Shown in pieces: positions 16,120 to 24,979 of a stretch of DNA of 64,000 nt. The notes below the pieces were generated by a model. The model was given only the letters and a program-made list of their open reading frames with translations, searched no databases and was not told the origin of the DNA. The stretch's first letter is position 1; each line of letters begins with the position of its first letter. Origin of the DNA: RGUW01 sp040399325. GTDB lineage: Bacteria; Cyanobacteriota; Cyanobacteriia; PCC-6307; Cyanobiaceae. The stretch is from the NCBI GenBank assembly GCA_040399325.1, contig JBBASJ010000004.1:7794-71793 (forward strand). Direction: 5' to 3'. Both the position numbers and the translations under genes were made by a program.

Positions 16120-18261
16120 TCACGCTTTTGGTTGCTGAAGGGTTGGGGCGTCGGGCCTTACGCCAAAACGGCTCAATATCTGGGGCCCCACAGCCAGGGT
16201 GGTGCAGCCATAGCGCCGACCGATGGCCTCACACAGCGGCAGGTCGTAGGCGCCGCAGGCGCTCAGCACGATGTCAAACGATCGCGCTCTGGCCTGTTGC
16301 TCCACCGCAGTCAGGCAGTGGGCCAGGCTGGTCTCAAAGCCTTGATCGGGGCGCAGCGGGTGCCGCGAGTCCGGTGCCGCAATGCAGCGCAGGCCATAGG
16401 CAGCGATGGGTTGGCCAGGCGTCAGGTTGAAGGCCTGGCCGCTGCGGTGGAAGGCCTCGGCCTGGGCTGCCAGGTGGGTGATCAGCAGCACTTCGCGGCC
16501 GGCCAGCATCTGGTCCAGGGCTGAGTCGGCAGGTTGGCGCACCAGCATCGGCAGGCGGCCATGGGCTTGAAACAGACCCTGGAGCACCGCAAACAGGGCA
16601 CTGCCGGGCTGCTGCGGGTCCACGATCAGCTGGGCGCTGGCCAGCTGGGCCAGGCTGGGCTCGGCCCAGGCGGCCAGGCTGGCCAGGGGCCTGGCGGTGT
16701 GTTCATAGAAACCCTCGATCAGCGCCAGTCGGCAGAGATTTTCGAGCGGGTCCCTGGGGTCCCACCACTGTTCGGGCCGGCATCGCTGCAACAGGGCCCG
16801 GTCGTGGTGGTGGCGGCGGAGCGTGCCCAGGGCCTGCTCCAGGGCCTGCCGGTCCAGCAGCCAGCTGCGCAGCGCCGCCAGCTGCACGGCAGAGGGCTGC
16901 ACCACGGCGCTGCCGGGTTCCAGGCATGCCGCCGGGTAGGGCATCGGTAGCTGCTGGGCCCCCAGGGCACCGGGGCCGCCACAGCGATTCCAGATGCCCT
17001 GGGCCCAGCCCAGGGCACTGCATTCGCTGCCGTTGAGGCTCCCCCCGGCACCCCAGAGATGGGCCAGGGAGTCCAACAGGCTGGCCAGCGGGTGCTGCAG
17101 GCTGAAGCGCGGTCTGTTCGGGACGCTCTCCTGCGTCGCCCGCTGCAAGGGCACAAAGAACGCTTCGATGCCCTGTTGCAGGGTGAGTGGGTCGATGGGG
17201 CCAGGGGCGACCAGGGCCGCCAGGTTCAGGTCGAGCCCGCCCTTTCTGTGGGGCAGTGCCCGGGCGCCTGGGATCCACACCAATCCCAGCGTGATGGGCT
17301 GCGGGGCTGCCGGTCCGTTGCCCAGCTCCAGGTCTTCCAGCCATTGCTGCACCAGCCCGCTGAGCTGATCGGCTGCGAAGCCCTCGGCGTGCTCATCGCC
17401 GGTCGGTTGACGCCCCAGCTCCAGGCTCAATCGGGCGCGCTCCAGCGCATCGGCGATGGCCGCCTGCCGCTGGGGGTCGCTGACCAGGGCCGTGAGCTGG
17501 CGGCAGCTGTTCACCAGGGCACCAGCCTCGGCTGGACCGGCCGAGAGGTCGGGGTCGGTGGCGAGGTCATGCAGCAGGTCCACCAGGGTGTGCTCCACCC
17601 GCGCCGGCAGCCATTCGGGCAAAGGGTCAACCAACTGGGCCAGACGCAGCAGCAGCGCCACCGCCTGAAGCCGCGAGCGCCGTTCAGGCTGCTCCAGCAG
17701 GGCCAGCGCACCGCGGCGCACCAGACCTTCCTCCACAACGGGAAGCCAGGCCGGCAGGGGTTGTTGCAAGCCCCTGATCGCCTGCAGCAGGTCGCAGGCC
17801 AACCCGTGCAGTCGGGCCGCTTCCGCAGCCGAGCAGGGTGCCACCCATTGCCCATGGGTGAGCACCTGATCGAGCCTGGCCAGAACCTGCACAAGCCCGT
17901 CGCTGAGGGCCAGTGCCTGGGCGGCAGCGGCGTCGGGCTGGCGCGCCTCGAGTTGCTGGTGGTGCGCCAGCGCGGCACTCCAGAGGGTCTGGGCGTCGTC
18001 CCAGGCACCGGTCTCTACCGCCCGGCAGGCCAGCAGGGGTTCCAGGCTGGTGAGGGCGGCCAGCAGGGCGGCTCGGCAGTGCTGCTGGTCCGGTGTGTCG
18101 AGACCCGGGGGCTGGCTCAGGCCGTTGAGGAGGGCCCTCCAGAGCATCAACCGTGCCTGATCATCGAGGGGGATCTGCAGCAGGCTCGGCAGGCTGAGCC
18201 AGAGCCCCAGCTCGCCTGATGCACCCCCGGTTGGGCTGCGCTGCACTTCAACGCCGTTCAT
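16120..18261 (-). CDS. Large protein with GT-D-like C-terminal domain
   Basis: The start at 18261 is set by a good ribosome-binding site (AGGAG six bases before the ATG). An in-frame ATG at 18276 and open frame to 18477 are less likely because the divergent gene starts at 18345. The product is 713 residues. The N-terminal 350 are helical and Leu/Ala-rich with no family match. The C-terminal 170 contain VLLITHLAAQAEAFHRSGQA and FDIVLSACGAYDLPLCEAIG with a following TTLAVGPQILSRFGV. These resemble the FDxALxGxGAYGLPLA...hxGGxxQxxFG block of GT-D type (DUF1792-like) glycosyltransferases. It would act in surface-glycan synthesis. Function inferred from that one block and context. Confidence 0.55.
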   Translation of the reverse strand: MNGVEVQRSPTGGASGELGLWLSLPSLLQIPLDDQARLMLWRALLNGLSQPPGLDTPDQQHCRAALLAALTSLEPLLACRAVETGAWDDAQTLWSAALAHHQQLEARQPDAAAAQALALSDGLVQVLARLDQVLTHGQWVAPCSAAEAARLHGLACDLLQAIRGLQQPLPAWLPVVEEGLVRRGALALLEQPERRSRLQAVALLLRLAQLVDPLPEWLPARVEHTLVDLLHDLATDPDLSAGPAEAGALVNSCRQLTALVSDPQRQAAIADALERARLSLELGRQPTGDEHAEGFAADQLSGLVQQWLEDLELGNGPAAPQPITLGLVWIPGARALPHRKGGLDLNLAALVAPGPIDPLTLQQGIEAFFVPLQRATQESVPNRPRFSLQHPLASLLDSLAHLWGAGGSLNGSECSALGWAQGIWNRCGGPGALGAQQLPMPYPAACLEPGSAVVQPSAVQLAALRSWLLDRQALEQALGTLRRHHHDRALLQRCRPEQWWDPRDPLENLCRLALIEGFYEHTARPLASLAAWAEPSLAQLASAQLIVDPQQPGSALFAVLQGLFQAHGRLPMLVRQPADSALDQMLAGREVLLITHLAAQAEAFHRSGQAFNLTPGQPIAAYGLRCIAAPDSRHPLRPDQGFETSLAHCLTAVEQQARARSFDIVLSACGAYDLPLCEAIGRRYGCTTLAVGPQILSRFGVRPDAPTLQQPKA

Positions 18262-18344
18262 CGCGCGCTCCTGCATCGGTGGTCCCCGCGGCTGGGGGCA
18301 TTCATCAGTTTGTGGAGATCGTTCAGCGATGAAGGCCCGAGCCC

Positions 18345-21191
18345 GTGTCGACCCCCTTGCCGGTCGCGATTGCCGCCCACAACCGGGGCGCCTGGGTCGG
18401 TCGGCTCGATGATCTGGCCGATGTCGGCCAACTGAGTGGCTGGGCCTGTCGGCTGGCTGCCGCCGTCGATCAGCCACCTGTGCAGGTGCGCGTCGTGGTC
18501 GAGGACCTGCTCAGGCCCGGCCAGAGCTGGCCACTGGCGGTGGTGCCGGCTGGCCTGCATCGGCCGGATCTTCAGCAGCAGGGGGTTGCCCCCGACTGCG
18601 GATTTCTGGTGGAGGGCCCGTTGTTGCAGCCCCTGCCCACCCGCGGCACCGGAACCGTGGTGCGGGCCTTTGTGGAGACCGACGAGGGCCCTGTGGAGCT
18701 GAGCGGCAGCCCCCAGCGGCTCAATCCCCGTCGCTACCACTGCCTCGAAGCTCTGGTGCGGCGCGGCAGGGGCCAGCTGGGAGGGCTGCATCCGCTCGAA
18801 GGGCCGTGGATCCAGGGTTGGGCGCTGCCGGCCGCATCACTGCGGCTGTGGCTCGATGGGCGCATGACCCTGATGGTTCAGGCCGATGGCCAGGGCCTGT
18901 TTCAGCAGAACCTGCCAGCCGAGTTCTGTGATGGGTGCCCGCACCATGTCGAACTCCGTTCAGGCGATGGAACCGTGCTCGATGCGCGCATCGAGCTCAC
19001 ACCTCTGGTGCTCACGCCCTGGCCGGTTCTGCTGGAGCATGGCCCGCCGCCGTTTCCCGACCAGCTGCAGCCTCTGGTGCGAGAGCAGTACCGAAGCCTC
19101 AGCACCTGGCTGCACTGGGCCGCCAGTGGCATCCGGGATCTGCCAGGCGAGCTGCCCCGCTGGCACCGATTGCTGCTCGCAGCCGGCGCTGATCCCCCTC
19201 CCGGCGACCCCCTGGACGCTCCGTTGCAGTTGCCGAGCAGCGACAGCCCATGGGTCTCGGTGGTCATTCCAGCCCACAACCACTACGGCGTCACCCGCCG
19301 CTGTCTGGCGGCACTGGCCTATGCACCCACCCAGGTGGCGTATGAGGTGATCGTCGTTGACGACGGCTCCTGCGATGGCACCGCCGAAGCGCTGGCCCGC
19401 GATGTGCGCGGCTGCCGCGTGGTGCGCCACAGCCGGGCCAGCGGCTTCAACCAGGCCTGCCACAGCGGCGCTGCCCAAGCCCGCGGAGAGGTGCTGGTGC
19501 TGCTGAACAACGACACCCAGCCCTGCTGCCGCTGGTTGGAGGAACTGCTGGAGCCGTTTCACCGTTGGCCTGCCACCGGCATCGTCGGAGCCCAGCTGGT
19601 GTTCCCCAATGGCCGTCTGCAGGAGTCGGGCGGCATCGTCTGGGGCAACGGGGATCCCTGGAATTACGGCCGGGGCGGCAACCCCTATGACCCGAGGGTC
19701 AGCTACACCCGCCAGGTCGACTATGTGAGTGCGGCCGCCCTTGCCATTCCGCTGGAGCTGTGGCGGCAGGTGGGCGGGTTCAGCAGCGAGTTTGCACCGG
19801 CCTACTTCGAAGACACGGATCTGGCCTTCAAGGTCAGGGAGCTGGGGCGCCAGGTGCGCTGCGCCCCATTGGCCCGGGTGGTGCATCACGAGGGCACCAC
19901 CTCCGGTTGTGACCCGGGCGATGCCGACAGCATCAAGCGCCTGCAGAGCGAGCATGCGCCGTTGTTCAGGAACAAATGGCGCCAGGCGCTGCAGCCGTCT
20001 GGACCTCCGTCGGCGGCCGAGGCCGAGCGTCTCAAGGATCGGGATGTGCTGGGTCGCGTCCTGGTTCTGGACCATGGGGTGCCCAGGCCTGACCGGGATG
20101 CCGGTGGTCAGGCGGCTCTCACAGAGATGACGCTGCTGCAGGAGCTGGGCTGGAAGGTCACCTTCCTGCCGGTCAACCTGGCCTGGTTGGGGGGCTACAG
20201 CGATGAACTGCAGCGCAGCGGCATCGAGTCGCTGCACGCTCCATTCGTGCTGTCGGTGGAGCAGCTGTTGCGGGAGCGCGGGCGGGACTTCGCGTTGATC
20301 TACCTCACCCGCTACACGACCGTTCGCGACCACATCGACAGCATTCGCCAGTTGGCTCCGCAGGCGCGGTTGCTGTTCTGCAATGCCGATCTCCACTACC
20401 TGCGCGAGCTGCGTCAGGCCCTGGCCGCACGCCTGGAGGGGCCAGACCGGGAGAGGGCGCTCGAGGCGGTGGCCCGCACCCGGCAGGAGGAGCTCGAGGC
20501 CATGGGCCAGGTGGACCTGACCCTCAGCTACAGCGCGATGGAGCGAAGCCTCATTGAAGTCGAGGGCCTCGGCCAGATCGCCACGGCGCCCTGTCCGTGG
20601 GTGGTGGAGCCGGTGGCAGAGCCCGCGCCCCTGGAGGGGCGCTGCGGCCTGGCGTTCCTCGGCAGCTACAGCCATCCCCCCAATGTCGATGCGATCGAGG
20701 CCTTCCTCAGCGAGGTCTGGCCGTTGCTGCGCAGCAGCCACCCTGCGCTCGAGCTGCATCTCTATGGCAGTGGTCTTGCCGCCGAGCAGACCCAGGCCTG
20801 GGGCGCGCAGCCGGGGGTGCGCGTGGTCGGTTGGGTCCCCAGCACCGCAGGCGTCTATGACAACCACAGGGTGTTCATCGCTCCGCTGCGTTGCGGCGCC
20901 GGCCTCAAGGGCAAGGTCATCGCTGCGCTGGCCAGGGGGGTTCCCCAGGTGCTCAGCCCGGTTGCAGCCGAGGGCACGGCACTCCGTCATGGCGACGAGG
21001 TGTTGATCGCCGAGTCCCCGGAGCAGTGGGCTGCATCCATCGACCGCCTGCTGGCAGACGATTCCCTCTGGTGGCGGCTGAGCAGGGCCGCCCTGACCCA
21101 TGCCCGCAGCCACTACGGCCGCACCCAGGGACTGGCCCAGATGGCCGCCGCCCTGGGGCGGTTGGGGCTTCCGATCCGGGAGGGGCGGTGA
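18345..21191 (+). CDS. GT2-GT4 fusion glycosyltransferase, 948 aa
   Basis: A bifunctional-looking enzyme starting at GTG 18345. Residues 1-290 are an unassigned N-terminal region with beta-rich segments. A GT2 domain covers about 295-560: WVSVVIPAHNHYGVTRRCLA, VIVVDDGSCDGT (nucleotide-sugar Asp residues), LNNDTQPCC (DxD region) and YFEDTDLAFKVRELG (catalytic ED). The second half, about 575-948, is a GT4/GT1-type GT-B domain, ending with the donor-binding CGAGLKGKVIAALARGVPQV. Fusions like this build multi-sugar chains on secreted glycoproteins or O-antigens. It opens the plus-strand export operon; its stop overlaps the next start (TGATG). A divergent promoter must lie in 18262-18344. Confidence 0.88.
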   Translation: MSTPLPVAIAAHNRGAWVGRLDDLADVGQLSGWACRLAAAVDQPPVQVRVVVEDLLRPGQSWPLAVVPAGLHRPDLQQQGVAPDCGFLVEGPLLQPLPTRGTGTVVRAFVETDEGPVELSGSPQRLNPRRYHCLEALVRRGRGQLGGLHPLEGPWIQGWALPAASLRLWLDGRMTLMVQADGQGLFQQNLPAEFCDGCPHHVELRSGDGTVLDARIELTPLVLTPWPVLLEHGPPPFPDQLQPLVREQYRSLSTWLHWAASGIRDLPGELPRWHRLLLAAGADPPPGDPLDAPLQLPSSDSPWVSVVIPAHNHYGVTRRCLAALAYAPTQVAYEVIVVDDGSCDGTAEALARDVRGCRVVRHSRASGFNQACHSGAAQARGEVLVLLNNDTQPCCRWLEELLEPFHRWPATGIVGAQLVFPNGRLQESGGIVWGNGDPWNYGRGGNPYDPRVSYTRQVDYVSAAALAIPLELWRQVGGFSSEFAPAYFEDTDLAFKVRELGRQVRCAPLARVVHHEGTTSGCDPGDADSIKRLQSEHAPLFRNKWRQALQPSGPPSAAEAERLKDRDVLGRVLVLDHGVPRPDRDAGGQAALTEMTLLQELGWKVTFLPVNLAWLGGYSDELQRSGIESLHAPFVLSVEQLLRERGRDFALIYLTRYTTVRDHIDSIRQLAPQARLLFCNADLHYLRELRQALAARLEGPDRERALEAVARTRQEELEAMGQVDLTLSYSAMERSLIEVEGLGQIATAPCPWVVEPVAEPAPLEGRCGLAFLGSYSHPPNVDAIEAFLSEVWPLLRSSHPALELHLYGSGLAAEQTQAWGAQPGVRVVGWVPSTAGVYDNHRVFIAPLRCGAGLKGKVIAALARGVPQVLSPVAAEGTALRHGDEVLIAESPEQWAASIDRLLADDSLWWRLSRAALTHARSHYGRTQGLAQMAAALGRLGLPIREGR

Positions 21192-21991
21192 TGGAGCCCC
21201 CGTCCCTTTCGGGGGTGATGCCCGAACGGGCCATCGCCCTGGCGCCGGGCCAGCCGCTGCTGCCGGTGGCAGAAACCAACCGGCTGCTGTTGCGCCATGG
21301 CCTCAACCGAGCCCTGGCAAGGGCTGTTGTGCAGGAGGCGGTGGCAGCCGTGGTCCCCTTGACTGCCGCCGAGGAGCAGGCCCTGAGCATCGCTCTGTTG
21401 GAGCAACAGGGGCTCACCTCCCCTGCCGAGCGGCAGGCATGGCTGCTCGAGCGCGGCTGGCAGCTTGAGGATCTGCGGGCCATCGCCGGTCTGGCTGAGC
21501 GATTGCGCCGCTGGAGCCACTGGCGCTTTGAGGCCGAGGTGGAGGTCCGCTTTCTGGATCGCAAGCCCGATCTTGACCGGGTGGTGTATTCGCTGCTGCG
21601 GGTGGCAGAGAGGGAGCTGGCCGAGGAGCTCCATCTCCGCCTGCTCGAGCAGGCCGCCAGCTTCTGGGATCTGGCCGTCGCGTTCGGCTCGGGGGCCGAA
21701 GCCGAGACCGGCGGACTGGTGGGTCCGGTGCCGCTTTCGGCCGCCCATCCGCAACTGGCATCGCGGCTGCGGGCGGGCCGGGAGGGGCAACTGTGGCGTC
21801 CGTTTGCGATTGGCGAACACTGGCTCGTGGTGCGCCTGGAGCGGCTGCTGCCGGCCCGCCTGGATGACGGGACCCGCGCGCGCTTGGTGCATGAGCTGTT
21901 TGAACGTTGGCTCGACGAGCAGGTGGAAGGGTTGCTGTCGGGGGTGCCGCTGGCGCCGGTTCCCAGACCTGGGGGGTCCCGGGAGCCATGA
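21191..21991 (+). CDS. Parvulin-like peptidylprolyl isomerase
   Basis: A 266-residue protein lacking a signal peptide. The C-terminal part has the second half of a parvulin rotamase fold: a Gly-rich turn (AFGSGAEAETGGLVGPVP), then LRAGREGQLWRPFAIGEHWL and VVRLERLLPA, matching the usual ...GxLG...G.V..PF....GYHIV+LE... order. The N-terminal 130 residues are helical, like SurA-type chaperone parts. A PPIase gene immediately before the HlyB/HlyD pair recurs in cyanobacterial type I export loci (from memory), so it probably keeps the exported protein unfolded or assists its folding. Overlaps both neighbours (TGATG, ATGA). Confidence 0.65.
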   Translation: MEPPSLSGVMPERAIALAPGQPLLPVAETNRLLLRHGLNRALARAVVQEAVAAVVPLTAAEEQALSIALLEQQGLTSPAERQAWLLERGWQLEDLRAIAGLAERLRRWSHWRFEAEVEVRFLDRKPDLDRVVYSLLRVAERELAEELHLRLLEQAASFWDLAVAFGSGAEAETGGLVGPVPLSAAHPQLASRLRAGREGQLWRPFAIGEHWLVVRLERLLPARLDDGTRARLVHELFERWLDEQVEGLLSGVPLAPVPRPGGSREP

Positions 21992-24978
21992 ATGGCGCTG
22001 CTGCCGCGATTCAGGCATCGGGCCAGCCAGGCCAGCTGCTGCGACGCTTTCGACCCTTTGATGCGCTCAGTGCCGAGCGGGCGGCCGCCCTGGAGCTGGC
22101 TCTGGAACCCCGCCGTTACCGGCTTGGTCAGACGGTTCTGCGCCCCGATGTGCTGCCCGATGCGGTGCTGCTGGTGCGCAGCGGCAGCCTGCGTTCCCTG
22201 GGACGCGACCCCATCGACGGTGCGCTGCACACGGTGGAGCTGCTCGAGACAGGTGCCAGCGCCGGATGGAGCGGCCTGTTGCGTCAGGCGCCCTGCGAGC
22301 ATCTGCGCGCCTCCACCGAGGTCGAACTGCTGGCGCTGCCGGCGGGGGTGTGGGCTCGGGTGGTCGACGAGAACGAGGCGCTGCAGACCTGGTACAGCCG
22401 GCATGCGTCTGCGGCCGAACTGCATGGCCTGCTGGAGGCGATCGGGCACGACCGGCCCAGTCCCCTGCTGACGCAGAAGGACTGGCCAACCCTGCGAAGC
22501 CAGGCCCGGGTGCGCAGTCTGGCGCCGGGTGGGGTGTGTCCCGACCTCGACCCTGACTGCGACTGGTTCGTCAGCAGCGGGGGGCCCCTGGGCCAGCCAT
22601 GGCCCGTTGGCCATCAGGTGGCAGCACCGCTGGCCGGTGGCCCCTGGTGGCGCTGGATCGGTCTGCCCCGTCTGCACATGGAGCGCAGCGAGCCCTCACC
22701 GGCCGCAGCAGAGCTGGTGATCGGCCAGCCGCCGCCACCCCTTGCTGCCCAGGCGGATGCAGAACCTGCCTCCAGCTATGCGCTGTCACCCCTGGAGCCC
22801 CCACCGACCCTGCTCCATCCCGGTCAGCTGAAGCTCCAGCCGGCGAGCGGACCGCGCGACATCCCCCGCGCCCTCTGCATCGCCCTGGCCAACTACTTCG
22901 ATGTGCCGGTCAACCGTGATGCCCTGAGCGATCGCATTGCTGCCCTGCTGGAGCGCCAGGAGCATCTGACTTTGATGAACCTGGGGGAACTGCTCGATGC
23001 CCTGGGGTTGCGGGTGCTGTTGGTGTCGTTCCCCTGGGACCGGCTGGGGCGGGTGCCGGTGCCGGCCGTCGTGGAGCGCGACGGCCAGTTTGCCCTGCTC
23101 GAAGGGGTGGAGACCGATGGGCGGTTGCGACTGCTTGAGCCCGAACTGGGGCCCATCTGCGTCGACGCCGCCGAGCTGGGTCGTGCCATGGGTGGGGCGG
23201 TGCCGGCGCTGTTGCTGCAGCGCAAGCAGGACGCCAAGCAACAACGCTTCAGCTGGGGCTGGTATGCCCCGTTCCTGCGGGAGCACCGTCGCGCCCTGGT
23301 GGAGGTGCTGGCGGTGTCCACGGTCATCAACGTGCTGAACCTGGCAACGCCTCTGGGAATTCAGCAGCTGATCGATCAGGTGGTGCGTCAGGACAGCCTC
23401 AATGTTCTGATCAGCATCTCCGCGGCGTTGTTGCTGGCTGCGGTTGTGCGGGGTGTTCTCAAAACCTTGCGGAGCTACATCTTCGCTGACACGGCGAATC
23501 GCATTGATCAGGCGACCAAGGCCACGATTCTGGATCAGTTGGTGCGACTGCCGCAGGGATTCTTTGACCGTCGGCCTGTAGGTCAAGTCATTCACTATTT
23601 CCATCAGCTGGATCGATTGCGCGAATTTCTTGTGGGTCAGAGCATCACCACTACCGTCGACTTTTTGTTCAGCTTTCTCTATCTTGCGATTCTGTTGGTG
23701 ATGAGTGTGCCGTTGACATTGGCCATGCTGGCGACGGTGCCTTTGATGCTCATTCTGGCGATCATCAGCAACCCTCTGGTGCGTCGGCAGATCAACTCAA
23801 GCATGGCAGAAGCGGTCAAAACATATTCCTATCTCAATGAATCTATTACGGGCATTCAGACGATCAAGTCCCAGAATGCAGAGCTGCAGACACGTTGGGA
23901 ATTTCAGAATCGCTATGCCCGATTCATCGGCGAAGACTTCAAGTTGAAGGTCACGCGAGAAGCTCTGAGCAACATTGCTGGGTTGATTCAGGACGTGAAT
24001 TCACTGGTGGTGGTTGGGGTTGGAATTTTTCTGGTGATGCGCAGTCAGTTGACCATTGGCTCGTTCATCGCTTTTCGTATCCTCAGCGGCTATATCACTG
24101 GGCCATTGGTGAAGATGGTTCAGACCTGGCAGCAGTTTCAACAGTCCACTGCGTCACTGCGCATGGTGGCTGATGTCGTGGATCGTCCCACCGAGCAAAG
24201 CCAGCAGGAATCGTTGAATATTCCCATGCCGCCTTTGCTCGGCAAGGTTCAGTTCAGCGAGGTGATGTTCAGCTACGACGAGGATCAGGAGTCGATTCTC
24301 AATGGTGTCAATCTGGAGGTGCCAACCGGTTCATTTGTCGGTTTGGTGGGGGGCTCAGGTAGCGGTAAGAGCACGCTGTTGAAGTTGCTGCCCCGCTTTT
24401 ACCGACCCACCGCTGGCAGGGTGCTTGTGGATGGACTTGATATCAACAAGGTCGAGCTCTATTCCCTGCGTCGGCAGATCGGAGTCGTCCCCCAGGACAC
24501 GGTGTTGTTTGACGGCACCATTCGCGACAACCTGTTGCTGGTGAAGCCCGATGCCACGGCCGCAGATCTGATCGGCGCGGCACGGATCGCCTGTGCCCAT
24601 GACTTCATCATGAACCTTCCCAAGGGGTACAACTCCGACGTGGGAGAGCGTGGCGCGGGTCTCTCGGGTGGCCAGCGGCAGCGCCTGGCCCTGGCCAGGG
24701 CCGTGCTGCAGAACCCCAGGCTGCTGATCCTTGATGAGGCCACCAGTGCACTCGATGCCCGCACCGAACGTCAGGTGTGCCTCAACCTGCTCGAGGCCTT
24801 TCGGGGCCGCACCGTGTTTTTGATTACCCACCGCCTGACCACGGTGCAGCCTGCCGATCTGATCGTGCTGATGGATCGGGGCGCGGTGATGGAGGTGGGC
24901 ACCCACCAGGCCCTGATGAGCCGTCAAGGCTGGTACTACGCCCTGTACCAGAGCCAGCAGCAGGAGCAGGGCCTCTGA
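21988..24978 (+). CDS. HlyB-like ABC exporter with cNMP-binding and C39-like domains
   Basis: A 996-residue type I secretion ABC transporter. A cyclic-nucleotide-binding-like domain covers about residues 20-140 (LVRSGSLRSL, GWSGLLRQAPCEHLRASTEV). A peptidase-C39-like domain covers about 285-400 (IPRALCIALANYFDVPVNRD, LTLMNLGELLDALGLRVLLV) but lacks the Gln...Asp-Cys-Gly catalytic start, so it should bind rather than cleave substrate. Six membrane helices span about 430-700. The ATPase domain is 755-980 with Walker A GGSGSGKST, signature LSGGQRQRLALARA and Walker B LLILDEAT. It exports a protein or peptide, with the HlyD-like adaptor encoded 2 nt later. About 23460-24300 (membrane domain) is less GC-rich than the flanks. 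Confidence 0.9.
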   Translation: MNGAAAAIQASGQPGQLLRRFRPFDALSAERAAALELALEPRRYRLGQTVLRPDVLPDAVLLVRSGSLRSLGRDPIDGALHTVELLETGASAGWSGLLRQAPCEHLRASTEVELLALPAGVWARVVDENEALQTWYSRHASAAELHGLLEAIGHDRPSPLLTQKDWPTLRSQARVRSLAPGGVCPDLDPDCDWFVSSGGPLGQPWPVGHQVAAPLAGGPWWRWIGLPRLHMERSEPSPAAAELVIGQPPPPLAAQADAEPASSYALSPLEPPPTLLHPGQLKLQPASGPRDIPRALCIALANYFDVPVNRDALSDRIAALLERQEHLTLMNLGELLDALGLRVLLVSFPWDRLGRVPVPAVVERDGQFALLEGVETDGRLRLLEPELGPICVDAAELGRAMGGAVPALLLQRKQDAKQQRFSWGWYAPFLREHRRALVEVLAVSTVINVLNLATPLGIQQLIDQVVRQDSLNVLISISAALLLAAVVRGVLKTLRSYIFADTANRIDQATKATILDQLVRLPQGFFDRRPVGQVIHYFHQLDRLREFLVGQSITTTVDFLFSFLYLAILLVMSVPLTLAMLATVPLMLILAIISNPLVRRQINSSMAEAVKTYSYLNESITGIQTIKSQNAELQTRWEFQNRYARFIGEDFKLKVTREALSNIAGLIQDVNSLVVVGVGIFLVMRSQLTIGSFIAFRILSGYITGPLVKMVQTWQQFQQSTASLRMVADVVDRPTEQSQQESLNIPMPPLLGKVQFSEVMFSYDEDQESILNGVNLEVPTGSFVGLVGGSGSGKSTLLKLLPRFYRPTAGRVLVDGLDINKVELYSLRRQIGVVPQDTVLFDGTIRDNLLLVKPDATAADLIGAARIACAHDFIMNLPKGYNSDVGERGAGLSGGQRQRLALARAVLQNPRLLILDEATSALDARTERQVCLNLLEAFRGRTVFLITHRLTTVQPADLIVLMDRGAVMEVGTHQALMSRQGWYYALYQSQQQEQGL

Positions 24979-24979
24979 G

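Noticed and set aside
18960..21113. 717-codon minus-strand frame over the GT2-GT4 gene
   Set aside because: Antisense shadow of a protein with clear GT2 and GT4 motifs.
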